64,000 bases of DNA from Polychytrium aggregatum. Its lineage: Eukaryota; Chytridiomycota; Chytridiomycetes; Polychytriales. Positions 41,129 to 51,923 of the stretch are shown one piece after another; position 1 is the stretch's first letter; each line of letters opens with the position of its first letter. The stretch lies in assembly GCF_025602895.1 (NCBI RefSeq), contig NW_026516213.1, positions 124,001 to 188,000 on the forward strand. Direction: 5' to 3'. A program made the position numbers and the translations under genes. The notes below the pieces were generated by a model. It did not search any database. It saw only the letters and a list, made by a program, of their open reading frames with translations, and was not told where the DNA came from.

Positions 41129-44100
41129 ATGAAGACCCCTGGCTCTCCAAAGGTCTCGGTCTCCACCGACCCCAACTCGAGCCCGCTGCTCCGTCCCTCG
41201 GCCGCCGAGATTTCTCCGATGCGTCGCATTCGCAGTTACGAGGGCTCGTCTGCCCATCCATTCTCCGACCTCGGTGGCAGTAGTAACGCTGCTTCGACCC
41301 CTGACCCGGCTCACCACCAGCCACGGTCCGGGGCCGACAGCTTCCCCTTCAAAGTGCGTCCCTCGGCACCCCGGACCTTCAGCCGACTTCCTCCTCCGAC
41401 AGACATATACGAGGACGAGAGCGACGATGAGTACGTGGCATGTCGTTTGGTCAAGTGCGGTGCCGGTGGCGTGAGCATCATGAGCGTTGCTGACTCTCTT
41501 CTCGTCTCCATATCCATCCTGCCAAACCGTCTCTCTGGCACCAAATGCTTGTGGTTCTCGACCGACTGGGCGACCTCGATCCGATCCTGGAACTTCTCTG
41601 CGACGCCTCAATGTAATGCATCGATACAACAATCATCCGCACGATCATTTCGCCCACTCAACCCGACTCGATTCGACTCGCCCGATGCATTGCATTCCAA
41701 TCTGTCCCGACCCGTTTCATCCCACTTCAATCTGTCTCTTACTCGTATCCTTTCATCCAGCGGCCCCGCCAGCGCCCCTCCCATGGTGCGCTCTGTCTCC
41801 ATGTCCGAGCTCTCTACAGCACTCCCTCCGATCGGGCCTCCACCATCTGCTCCATTGCCTCCTGTGCCCGGCTCCTCCGATTCGCTCAAGAGACAAAAGT
41901 TTGTTCGCTACGCCCGCCGTCCTATCGCCCCCGCCAGCGGCCCGCAGACCGTCTCTGTTCCGTCGTCGCCAGTCCTCAGCCGAGAGTCGCGATCGTCCAT
42001 GTCTCATGTGCGTCCCTCGCACCTGGCCGCGACTTCACCGCCGCTCTCGCTGCTCGCACAACACATCTCGGCAACATCGTGGTCATCATCATCGTCGTCG
42101 TCGTCAAACTCTCAGTCGCCTCAGTCGCCTCAGTCGCCGCTTTCGCCACTGTCACCTCAGTCGACCAAGCCCCAGAGCTTGATGCCCCCGGCAACTCCTC
42201 AGCTTGGTCACGGACGGCTCCCTCCTTCCAGCCACCATCTGCTTCATAGAACAAAGTCCACTGCCGTTGCCCTCCCGACCGCCAGCTCCGATATATGCTC
42301 GCTCGACACGCCCACGTCCACATCGTCACCATGTCCTTCCTTTACGCCTCTCTCTCCCTCCATGTCTGCGTCGGGCATCACAGCCCTCTACGTGGCCACC
42401 AACGAGCGCCCTCGCCTGAGCGATCTGCTACGGCCTCATCTCGTTTCGAATGATGTGCTCCGCAAGGAATACCCGGTACGTTCCAGCTGCATCATCGAGC
42501 CGCATCATCGAGCCACATCATCGAGCCGCATCGTCGAGCCGCATCGTCGAGCCGCAATCGGATCTTGGTGTACCCGATTAGATCGTGTCTCGGATCTATT
42601 TCCTTGATCGGTGCTACCACCCACGAGCAACTAACCGTCGCCTGAGTGTATCCTGACAGCTTGTCCCCTTATCTCGGCCTCGCAGGGTATTATCTATCTG
42701 ACCAAGAAGCTCATCGGCTTCAACGACGAAAATCTGATCTATCTGGCCACATGGCCGCCAGCGCTACGCGTCTATCAGTTCAACTCACCAAGGCTGCTCA
42801 ATATCCCCAACATTGACATGGGTCGATCGCCGATATCGATCCAGCTCCGCAGAGCCATCCTTATCCGCAGCAGCCTGGCCTACCGCTGCTTTTACTGCGC
42901 TGCACGGAGCGCTGCCTTGGGCGATTTGATGAACGGACCATACTACGACAAGGGCCCCGACCACGACCGGCCCATCGTCAGCCCCTTCGACAACCGCTTG
43001 GACGATATGGAGAGCCAGGCCCTCACCCTCGCATCCGAGGCCTCGACCATCCCGGCGACCGTCACGATGGACGCCAAGGCTTCGCTGCGAGAGCTCTACG
43101 GAGAAGATGCGTACCAGCAAATCGCTGCCATCTGTGCCAGTGTCGGCTGGACCAACATTTTCTCGGTATGTCCTCATGCGCCTGGCACCACAACAGATCG
43201 CTGACAGATACCTTTGGATCGATTGCATCCACCGTCGACTATCGCTGTTGCTGTCGCTGTCCGCGGTGTTGCCCCCTGCCGCGACATGGGTAGGGGTTTC
43301 TATGTCTCACGATGCCGTCGCCCGAGCCTCCGCGGCGCTAACCCCTCCTGTGTGTGGACCATGCTGCCCATCGATTAGGACTCACTTGGCCTCGATCTCG
43401 ACAATACCTCCATCGACCTGGGCGAGCAGTATCTCTATGAGTACGGGTGGTATCCAGGCCGGTACCGACACACACCCGAGCCGATGCTGTACAACGAGGA
43501 TCTGGTTCCCGGCCACAGCGATGGCTCGGAGCATTCGGCGACAGGATCCGGTGCCCACGGATCTCCTCAGAACGCACACAGCAGCCGGGGCCTGGCCTGG
43601 GCAAAGGAAATGATCAAGACCCTCAAAGTCTCGCATGACAACAATACCCTGGAGCAAGGATGGCTGAAGGGATTCCCATCAGGTCAGTGGAATGCGGCTG
43701 CAAGCTGGTGTGGCGCTGGCCCCTCCGATCCGGAAGCACAATCCCACACTTTCTTCGTGTCCTGCCGTCGTGCACCGAATCGGCTCTCATCGTGGAATCG
43801 TCATGATTTCCATTTCTCGTTAACCACGCTGGCCCCTAGGACACCGCAATCTCAACAAATGGATGAAAGAAGTCATGGGCTTCCAGCCCACCTATCTTGC
43901 TCAAGTGGTCAATAAGGAGCTGAAGCGCTCCCTGTGCTTTACCCTCTGGCAGTTCATGCTGCGCCCCGTGCACCAGAAGGACGACTGTACAGGCCCAAAC
44001 TCTGCCTCGGAGTGGTCGCATGGCGCGAAGGCCCTGATGTGGTTCGTGTTTGCCACCGAGTCCAAGAATGTCCTGCTGCAGGGCCATGCTGCGTTCCTTG

Positions 44101-44462
44101 CACATCGCGCCGCCATCTCGATCGAGACGCTCAAGCTTGCCGCCGCCCGCATGTCGCTTGGCGACGAGCGCTTGGACATGGCCGCACGATGGGTCCGCCA
44201 ATATGCGAGCATCAAGCGCACACACTTCACCCCGGCAGAGTCGATCCGCTTCATGGAGAGCATGGTCTCGCCTGTCGGGGTCATCGAGCTGGTGTGCACG
44301 CTCGGCCTGGCCAACAAGATGCACCGCTTTGCCAGCCTGGTGTCTCACGGCGACGGCAAGCACGTCTACTTTGAGCCGGAGATTGAAGAGTTCCTCAGTA
44401 ACAAGGGCCTGGAGCTCAACATCCTGATCCCGGCCGCGCCCATCACGATGCCGGTCCGATGA
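41129..44462 (+). CDS. Large protein with disordered N-terminus and AhpD-like C-terminal region
   Basis: Five exons: 41129-41430, 41761-42475, 42686-43165, 43379-43682 and 43840-44462. They give 807 residues. Residues 1-315 are disordered and Ser/Pro-rich, with SPQSPQSPLSP repeats and several RSxS basic phosphosites. Structured sequence begins about residue 316 (ATNERPRLSDLLRPHLVSNDV...). The last 200 residues (GHRNLNKWMKEVMGFQPTYL... WSHGAKALMWFVFATESKNVLLQGHAAFLAHRAAISIETLKLAAAR...) have the spacing of the AhpD/carboxymuconolactone decarboxylase helical fold, with E-x8-H placed like the CxxC...H catalytic helix. Both redox Cys positions are replaced (NVLLQGH), so peroxidase activity is unlikely. 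The fold assignment is inference from pattern. A regulatory role, by analogy with other non-catalytic AhpD-fold proteins, is speculative. Intron 2 contains a 15-bp repeat. Confidence 0.7.
42490..42553. repeat. 15-bp repeat (ATCATCGAGCCGCAT) in the AhpD-like gene intron 2
   Basis: About four units with few substitutions, immediately after the donor at 42476. Confidence 0.85.
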
Positions 44463-45510
44463 GAACGGTCTTTCACTGGATCGATTCATGGGCAGCCTCG
44501 ACACTCTGCACTTCCGATCGCCTCCGCCTTCTTGTTCGGCTGTAACCGCATTCTCTCTCTCTCGCCTCTCAAGACTTTGACTTGCAGCTCTCCTCTTTGG
44601 AATCCCTGTCCAGGTTGACTTTTTTTTTTCTTTTCATTTGATTCCTTTCCGTTCCGCCCAGCCTTTTGGCGGATCCCCTTTTTGATCTTTGTTGTTGCTC
44701 CAGGTGCTTTTCAGCTTCTCGGAGCTCGAAAGCGCAGTGCAATTTGTTGACCAGCCCAATACCCCCTCACCTCTCCCACACACCCCACTCCCACTCCCAC
44801 CACTCCCAACGAAATCCATCCCACCTCCAGCTTCCGGCTCTCGCCAATCCAATCCAATCCCATCCCATCCATCACCCGTCTGTTTCTAGATCCACATGCG
44901 TACACATCTTCAACATACATATTTGTCTTGTGTCTGTGTTTGATATCCTCGTCTGACTCTTTGCCTTCTTGCTGGTGATGCCTTGCTTGCTTGCTTGCTT
45001 GCTTGTCGATTCTCAAGTACCAACAAACGCACTGACCCCCGGCGCAATCCGGAGACAGCAACATCAACAAAAGTTGAGGCCGAAAGAATGAGCACTGAGA
45101 ATACCAAAATACACTGTCCCACATGCTTTTTTTCGTCCTGTCGGCCTCTGCACCGTGCCATCCTGGCTACGTCTATTGTCGTAGTCGTCCTGAGTTCTGG
45201 CTTGTGAATGTTCTTTTGCCTCCGTCACGGTTGTTAGCATTGCCCGTCACATCCATACAGGAATGGCCCCCCATCTCGAAACTCAGAACCATCGACTGCA
45301 GTCATCTCCCTAAATCATGCTGTATTTGGCGTCAGGGCCATGTGCATACCCGAGGGGCTACGTATGATTGTTTCGCAAAGGAAACGCTTCGATGACTCGG
45401 TGGACCCAATGCCTCGCCATGTTGCTCGGCTGCCCTTCCCCCACCCCACAGATCCCACCCCACAGATCCCATCCCACAGATTCCACCCCATTCCCGGCCC
45501 GTTTCCACCT
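44463..45510. other. Convergent intergenic region, AhpD-like gene / PEX6
   Basis: About 1.05 kb with two 3' flanks. It contains a poly-T/pyrimidine run at about 44615-44640, CCCACTCCCAC units near 44790-44830, (TTGC)n at 44983-45006, and CCCACAGATCC repeats at 45440-45482. No gene is supported. Confidence 0.5.
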
Positions 45511-48500
45511 TCATGCTCGTCCTTTTCCCTTTCGGTCAGCGGACGGTTTCTTGTCAGCGCCACCCGATGCTGAGCCGACAGCAGAATCCGGCCCACTCGC
45601 GTGCTGTTGTTTTCGCTGCGACTGTTGCGGCTGTTGTTGATGTTGTTGATGTTGTTGATGTTGTTGATGTTGTTCATGTGCCTGTTCTTGACTCCGATGC
45701 TGCCGCTGTTGCTGTTGCTGTTGCTGTTGTGGCTGTGGTTGCTGGGTGTCTTGGCTGGTTTCAAACTTGCGCCGGATATCCTCATACCGCCCGAGTTCGG
45801 CGACCGAGACGCTTGGGGTCAAATCAGCGGCGGCTGCTTCAAAGTCTTCGTGCCTTACTTGGACGCAAAGGTCGTCTGCCGATGCGTACTTTTCAAAATA
45901 CTCGCTGTTCGACAGCACTCTGCCTTCCGAGCGACTGATCCGCTCTGTTCTCAAAAATGAAGAAATCGGGGCAGTTAAGCATGACAGCCTGTGCTTCGGC
46001 TGCTCCGCATCAACTGGAAGAAAGCCACCAATGAGGCGAGCTCCATCAAGTTGCAGAGTAAAGAGCTCTCTTGCACATCAGTGGAGGGGAGTGGTAGAGT
46101 AGAGCAGCAACAGAACGAATCCGGGAAGGGAGCTTCGCCTGTGTGCAAGTCGCTTGCATTGACTCACTCCTTCCTCAACACTTACCAATCTCACTCTCTG
46201 CTCTCTGGACAGTCCTCGTCATTGCCTTGAGTTGTGCATCCGAGCAAAGTGCATAGAGGTCTGCGCCTGTGAGATTCATCGGGAGGCGATCCGCAACCTC
46301 ACGAAGGTCCAAGTCCGGAGTAAGGACGAATCTGCATCAGAGAGCCAACATCGAGTATAAAGGGAGCGGTTGAGTGTCAGCCGACCAGAGAAGCCCTCCC
46401 ACCAAACATGTGTAGCGTGAACGATGCGAGAGAGGAGCGTCTGTCGACAGACACTTACTTGCGAGTGAGCGCCTCCAGAATTCGGTGCTGGTCCGCGTGG
46501 GTCGGGCTGACTCCGAGGTAGAGCATCTTGTCGAATCTAGATCGTTTGCATGCCGCAGACGAAGCAAACCGTACCCGCAACTCAATAAGTCTCGAGCACG
46601 CCCCCCAACAGCTGCGATACATGTCGACGCTGATGGATATCAGCGCTGAAAGCTGGCATGGGGAATGAAAGCAGCTATGACCCACCTTCCGGGTCGCAGC
46701 AGCGACGAGTCCAGAAGATCCGGGCGGTTCGTCGCCCCGATGACAAACACATCTCCGCCAGTTCCGCCGGCGACGCCGTCCAGCTCGGCCAGCAGCTGAC
46801 TGACGATCCGGTCCATGACCCCGCCCGAGTCGCCCTTGTCGCCACGCTTCGGAGCAACCGAGTCCAGCTCGTCAAAGAATATGACACACGGCTTCGCATT
46901 GCGGGCCTTCTCAAAGATCCGTCGGACGTTAGCCTCGGACTCGCCAATGTACATGTTGAGCAGCTCCGGGCCCTTGACCGAGAGAAAATTGAGCGAAAAG
47001 TTCGTGGCGATGGCCTTGGCGACGAGGGTCTTGCCTGTTCCAGGTGGGCCGTAGAGCAGGATGCCTATGTGCGAGGACATCGTCAGTCGTTGCACACAGC
47101 ATCCGCCTCCTGAGGCTGTGATGAGGCAAAGCACTGACTCGTCCCTACCGGACCGCTTCTTCATTCCCTCGGCAAAGAGTTGAGGGTGCCTCAGCGGCAG
47201 ATCAATCGTGTCGATCAGGGCTTCCTTGACATGCTGCAGGCCACCGACATCCTCCCATTTGACCTGTGGGATCTGTTGGGACCAGTGCAATGCAAAGATG
47301 AGCCCAGAGCCTCCCGCATGAGCTCTCTGCATGAGCGTTTCGCAGCAAGCCGTACCTTTGGTGCGCCGATGCTATCGGCGTGTTGTTTTCGGATCTTGTC
47401 CAGACCAGCCACAAAGTGCTTCATCGCAAGAACTGGCTGGGCGAGCCTGATAGACAAGGGATCAATGTTCTGCTTGGTGCGTTTTCTAACGATCATGGAC
47501 AGTGTACATTACATCATGTGTCAGGATTGTTGCGAGGGCGGCCAGCAAAGAAGCCCGTGGGCACCGGGTTTATCATCACGAATGCAGCCAGAGCTCAATG
47601 AACAACAGGGGCTGCCAGACCAACGAGTAGCGTGCCGGTATCGACCAAGATACTCAGCCGGTAACTGGCTCGATTCGATCGGCAACTCACAAATACTCGT
47701 CGACTTCCTTGAGCATGGCGGTGTTGGCCTCGCTCACGAGACTGACAAGGTCTCCAGCGAGCAGCCCAGCGGTGTGGCGAGCCAGATATGCCCAGTCAAT
47801 GTCCATTGAGGGGTTCATGTCCCTTGTCCGGCTCTTGAGGATGGCCAACCGTTCGTCTTCCTCCTGGGCCTGTGATAACCACACATAAAATAGAAACAAG
47901 GCTCATGCGTCAGGTCGAGTGACGAGCTTTGCTTCAACGGCTCAGAGGCGCATCACTACCTTCATCGACAAAACGTGCTGGAAGCAATCCTGCACGGGCT
48001 CGGAAATATCGTCGAGACTATCGGCCACCCCGACAATAAAGGTCGGATGGGTTGTGTTGATGTAGGAGCGAGGAATCTTTTCAAAGTTCTTCTGGAGCAA
48101 TCCGACTACCGGCGCACTCTCTAACGGCACAGAAGGAATGCATGGTGAGCCAAGAAGAGAACAAGCAACGAGGCCAGCATCTTCGCTCAGCCCTCTGGCG
48201 TAATGCCGAGCACAGATTCGCATAAGGCACACAATGCCATGATTCCTTGCTTGCCTGCGCGCTTGCTTGGGTCCTTCTTGGATATGGCAGCAAGATCCGA
48301 GAGAATCAAGATGCATGGCGAGCATCCCATAGCTTTCTCAAAGTAAAAGTCCATCAGGGCGCCCATGTCCTTTTCTTTCTCGCCCACCAGCTCATAGCAA
48401 TCAACCTGGATTGCATCGTGGATATTCAGCGTGCACGAGTCGCGGATAAAGTGATGAGCACATCAAGTCGATCGTCGAGATCATGTCCAGTTGAGTGGGC

Positions 48501-51275
48501 ACGGTCCGCTCGTTGCATCGAGTAGCGATCGAGACAGCGCTGACGCTACTTGCCTGCAGCACATGCACTCCAAGTGAATCGGCCACCTGGCGAACAAGAC
48601 TGTGCTTCCCGACACCCTTTGGACCGTGCAGGAGCACAGAGCACACCAGTTTGGAAGCAAGCTTGTCTGACTTGAGGAACGACATGAACAGCTCGCTGAC
48701 TTTCTTGTAGAGTGAATCTTCGACACCAAACTCAATGCGCAGACCTGCACCCGCATTATGCCACACAGACAATCAGTCCAGCTAGCCTATTGAACACATC
48801 CGTGTCTGCAGCTTCCCCGCCGATCCACACTCTGGCGTGGCGCGACAGTCTTACCGAGTTGCAGAAAGTCCAAGAGTCCCGGCGGCACTCTAGTGTGCAC
48901 CTGTCCCTGCTCGAGGACCATGGTCCGGTCTGGATCAACCCAGGCTCCGGGCAAGCCGCTCTCGCACTCGATTTTGACGACTTTGATGTAAATCAGCCCA
49001 AACGAGGGCTCCATGTAACTGGAAAACAGTGGAAAGTATGTGTTGGTGAATATACGTCGATCATATCGGCACCCAGGACGCATGGCGGTACTCACGGGTC
49101 GAGTTCATCAAAGAACCGAGTTTCATCGCCTTTGCCTTTGAATAGGGCGCTGGAAGACAGCGATGCGTCTCGCACTGGCAGACAGGTGAGGCACGGCTGC
49201 AAAGTTAGAACAGAGCTACCAGAATGGAGCTGTCTCATTAGCACGCTCGCCCACACGACGTCTGCAGATTGAACGCCTACAATTGAACGGGATCCCAATG
49301 ACGTCGCCTTCGGTCACCAGCCGATGCTTCGACCGAAAGTATTTTTGGATCGCATAATCGGATATCCGTATGTTGCTTTGGGCCGTAGTTGCTGGCTCCG
49401 AGACTCGGGCCAGCGTAACCTTCTGGGCAACATTGCTGGAGTCATAGGCTGAAGCACTCATCGATGGCGGGAGGGAGCGGATGCCAACAAGACCCTTGTC
49501 GGCAAGGTCATCGATAGAGTTGAAATATAGTGTCGGAGGCAAGTATATGGCCCTGCAGACACTCGCAGCGGTGAGCATGGCGAGCCAATATCAGCGAGTC
49601 GCAATGGTTCCCCATCGTACCCGGCCATGAGCAGAGGACTATGGCGGCGCCTTACCCTCTTGGCAACTCTGCAGCAAAAATCTTGCAAAGGCGTGGATGG
49701 CTCTGCGGATGCCGCGGAATCAGCTGCACGGCCGAGCCGCTAAAGATCCCAAGTTCGACAAGGTCATCCAGACTTGCATAGACGAATCTCTCCGGGTCTT
49801 CATCTCTCCCCGGCGGCGGCTCCAACAGATGGTGTTCTGGCAGAGCAGTGTACGGCGACAGCTGTTTGGAAGTCACCGTGCGAATGGACGAGCCGCTGCC
49901 GAACATCTGAAACAGTCCATCGATGCCCTGATCAGGGGTGATGCCGGCCTTGCCAGCGACGGCCAGTGGAAAATAGAGGGCAGGATGCGTGCAGTCGGTC
50001 GTAGCCATATCATCGTGCCTGTCTTGCCGGTGGATCAGGGAGTCGTGCTGTTGGACGGCCGGCAAGTTGCTGTCGCTGTCGATAGAGTACTCCGGGATGC
50101 ATGTCGCCACAAGCTTGGTTGCGGCGCTAACGACGCCCTGCATCACGGGCGTGATCATGAGCACCTTGAAGCGACAGACCATTCCGGATATTGAGATTCG
50201 GTAGGTGCTGCCTTGTCTCAGCACGGCATAGTCGTCCGCAAGAACTTTGTGGAGCCATTGGAGCGATTCTGGGCAAGTTTCGGCTGGAGGTCAGGCTCTG
50301 TCGCTCGCAACCACACCACCGACTCAAGCAGATAACACATGTGGCAGTAGCGACCACTCGAAACTCACTCGACTCGATTGCCGAATACGAGGCGTCGTCC
50401 AGTGCCCCCAGGATCACCCTGTCGATTTCGACAAAGACGGCTGGCTCGAGCTCGATCGAGAGACGGCTGCTTTCGGGTCGGGCGTGCTGGTCTGGAAGCA
50501 GCAAACGCTTGACGTGACCTGCGAGATCATGACACTCGACAAACGAATCGGGAAGAAACATTGTGGGGTGCTGGGGCGGAAATCGGTTCATGCATTCAGG
50601 TCGTCGGAAGAAGGCAGGATGGCGATGAGAAGAAAGCGACATCGATGCCGGGACATTCAAGGTCAGGCGCGGCTTCCAGCAGGCAAAGCTGAACTTGGGT
50701 GGCCATCCAAAGCCAGCGCCGATGTTGGTAACATATCTGCGCGAGACTGCTGGGGATATCGACAGACTCGAGCTCACCGATATGTTGTTGTGGGCCAAGC
50801 CCGATTCTCCGGGAATCCTCTGGGCCAGGGTTAGGATGGATGCCAGGATTCTGGCTGCGCCATTGGGGGCCCCCACAGCTCCGCTGGCACCAAGAGCTTC
50901 CTTGATGATGGCATATATGAAGATCGAATCGGCTGGGGTCGAGACAATACGGGCTCATCAGTATAGCCCACTGCATGCACTTGCTGGTTGTGGATCGCGG
51001 CGGTCTGCTCGCGACAAGCAGCAGAATCGAGAGGATAGCATCGTTCATCGCTGCCACTGGCCCATCCACCGGTCGGCGATCGGTGGCTCATGCAGCGACG
51101 CACTATTCCTACCCGAGGGCATGCTCCGCTTGGGCGGCCGAAGTCGGGCGCCGTCCTGAACGAGGCGGTCCCAGAGGCTGGATGTGAGATGGACCAAGGG
51201 CTCGTTGAGCGTCTGGCTCTCGCGAGCACCCTCGGCAAAGGCCAGAGGCAGCAGAGCCGTCGACACCTTGGGCAT
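45511..51275 (-). CDS. PEX6: Peroxisomal biogenesis AAA-ATPase Pex6
   Basis: Sixteen exons on the minus strand: 51275-51113, 50932-50369, 50268-49656, 49552-49281, 49174-49096, 49018-48855, 48744-48554, 48405-48255, 48120-47960, 47869-47691, 47446-47356, 47272-47149, 47064-46686, 46536-46459, 46331-46186 and 45944-45511. They give 1262 residues. With Pex1, Pex6 forms the hexameric motor that extracts the receptor Pex5 from the peroxisomal membrane. D1 has a Walker A-like GPKGVGKHS (residues 659-667), while its Walker B region ([10 protein letters not shown]) lacks the Asp-Glu pair, the known inactive D1 state. D2 is canonical: [19 protein letters not shown] (923-930), FFDELDS Walker B (about 980-986), the ATNRPDLLD sensor and LRPGRFDK arginine fingers. 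The C-terminal tail is unusual, about 85 residues of Gln/His repeats ending [13 protein letters not shown]. Introns 7 and 8 use GC donors. Exons 1-2 are the least certain. Confidence 0.93.
45632..45745. repeat. PEX6: Coding 9-bp and CAG-type repeat array in PEX6 exon 16
   Basis: A 9-base unit TTGTTGATG (minus strand CATCAACAA, encoding His-Gln-Gln) is repeated about five times at 45632-45676, followed by CTG/TTG trinucleotides to 45745 that encode poly-Gln. It is the only one of the window's arrays that clearly lies in conserved-gene coding sequence. Confidence 0.9.
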
Positions 51276-51923
51276 GGCGGCAGATCGGATGGGGGCGCGG
51301 CCAGCAGAGAGAAGGCGGATGGGAGAGGATTGTTTCTGGTTCCAGATCAGCCCAGCGGGGAAGCATGCGAGCGCAAGACAGCGGCGGGCGCCATGAAAGT
51401 CGGCGACACTGAAGCGAGGCGAGGCGAGAGCAGGCGCATTCTTCACATGCCGACAACGGAGCATCAGGTTCATCCCGACAGACCACACGAGCAGAATGTG
51501 AATGTGAGCGTGGGGAGATATTGTCGCACCTGTGCCAGAGAGCCCCGATTCCGGCACCCTGTTCGCTGCGATTGTGCTGCAGCGATAGCAGTTACTCATT
51601 GACAGAGCACCCTGGTTATCGACGATTGATCGAATATCTTGTTACCCAACACCATCGCGCGCTGGCCATGACCATTCTGTGATGCGGTGCTACGCCCTCA
51701 TCCATAGCCTGAGAAGCGTTGCCTCCATATTGAGTGTGTCCGAGATCAGTGCGCATGTCGATTGTGGAGACCGGAGAGCGATTGGTCGTTACTCGGAGGC
51801 TGCCAAAGTGATCTGTATTATTTCTTAAGGCATTGCTTGACGCATGCCATCACATACTACGCTGACAAGTGGGATCGTGAAGGTGTCCCGTTTGCTCATG
51901 TGCAAAGTGCACTTGCGGGTCAG
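51276..51923. other. PEX6 upstream region / PNKP 3' flank
   Basis: About 650 bases between two minus-strand genes. The PEX6 frame is open upstream of its chosen ATG to about 51599, so a longer N-terminus is possible. A 17-base string at 51877-51893 repeats 20538-20554. Confidence 0.45.
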
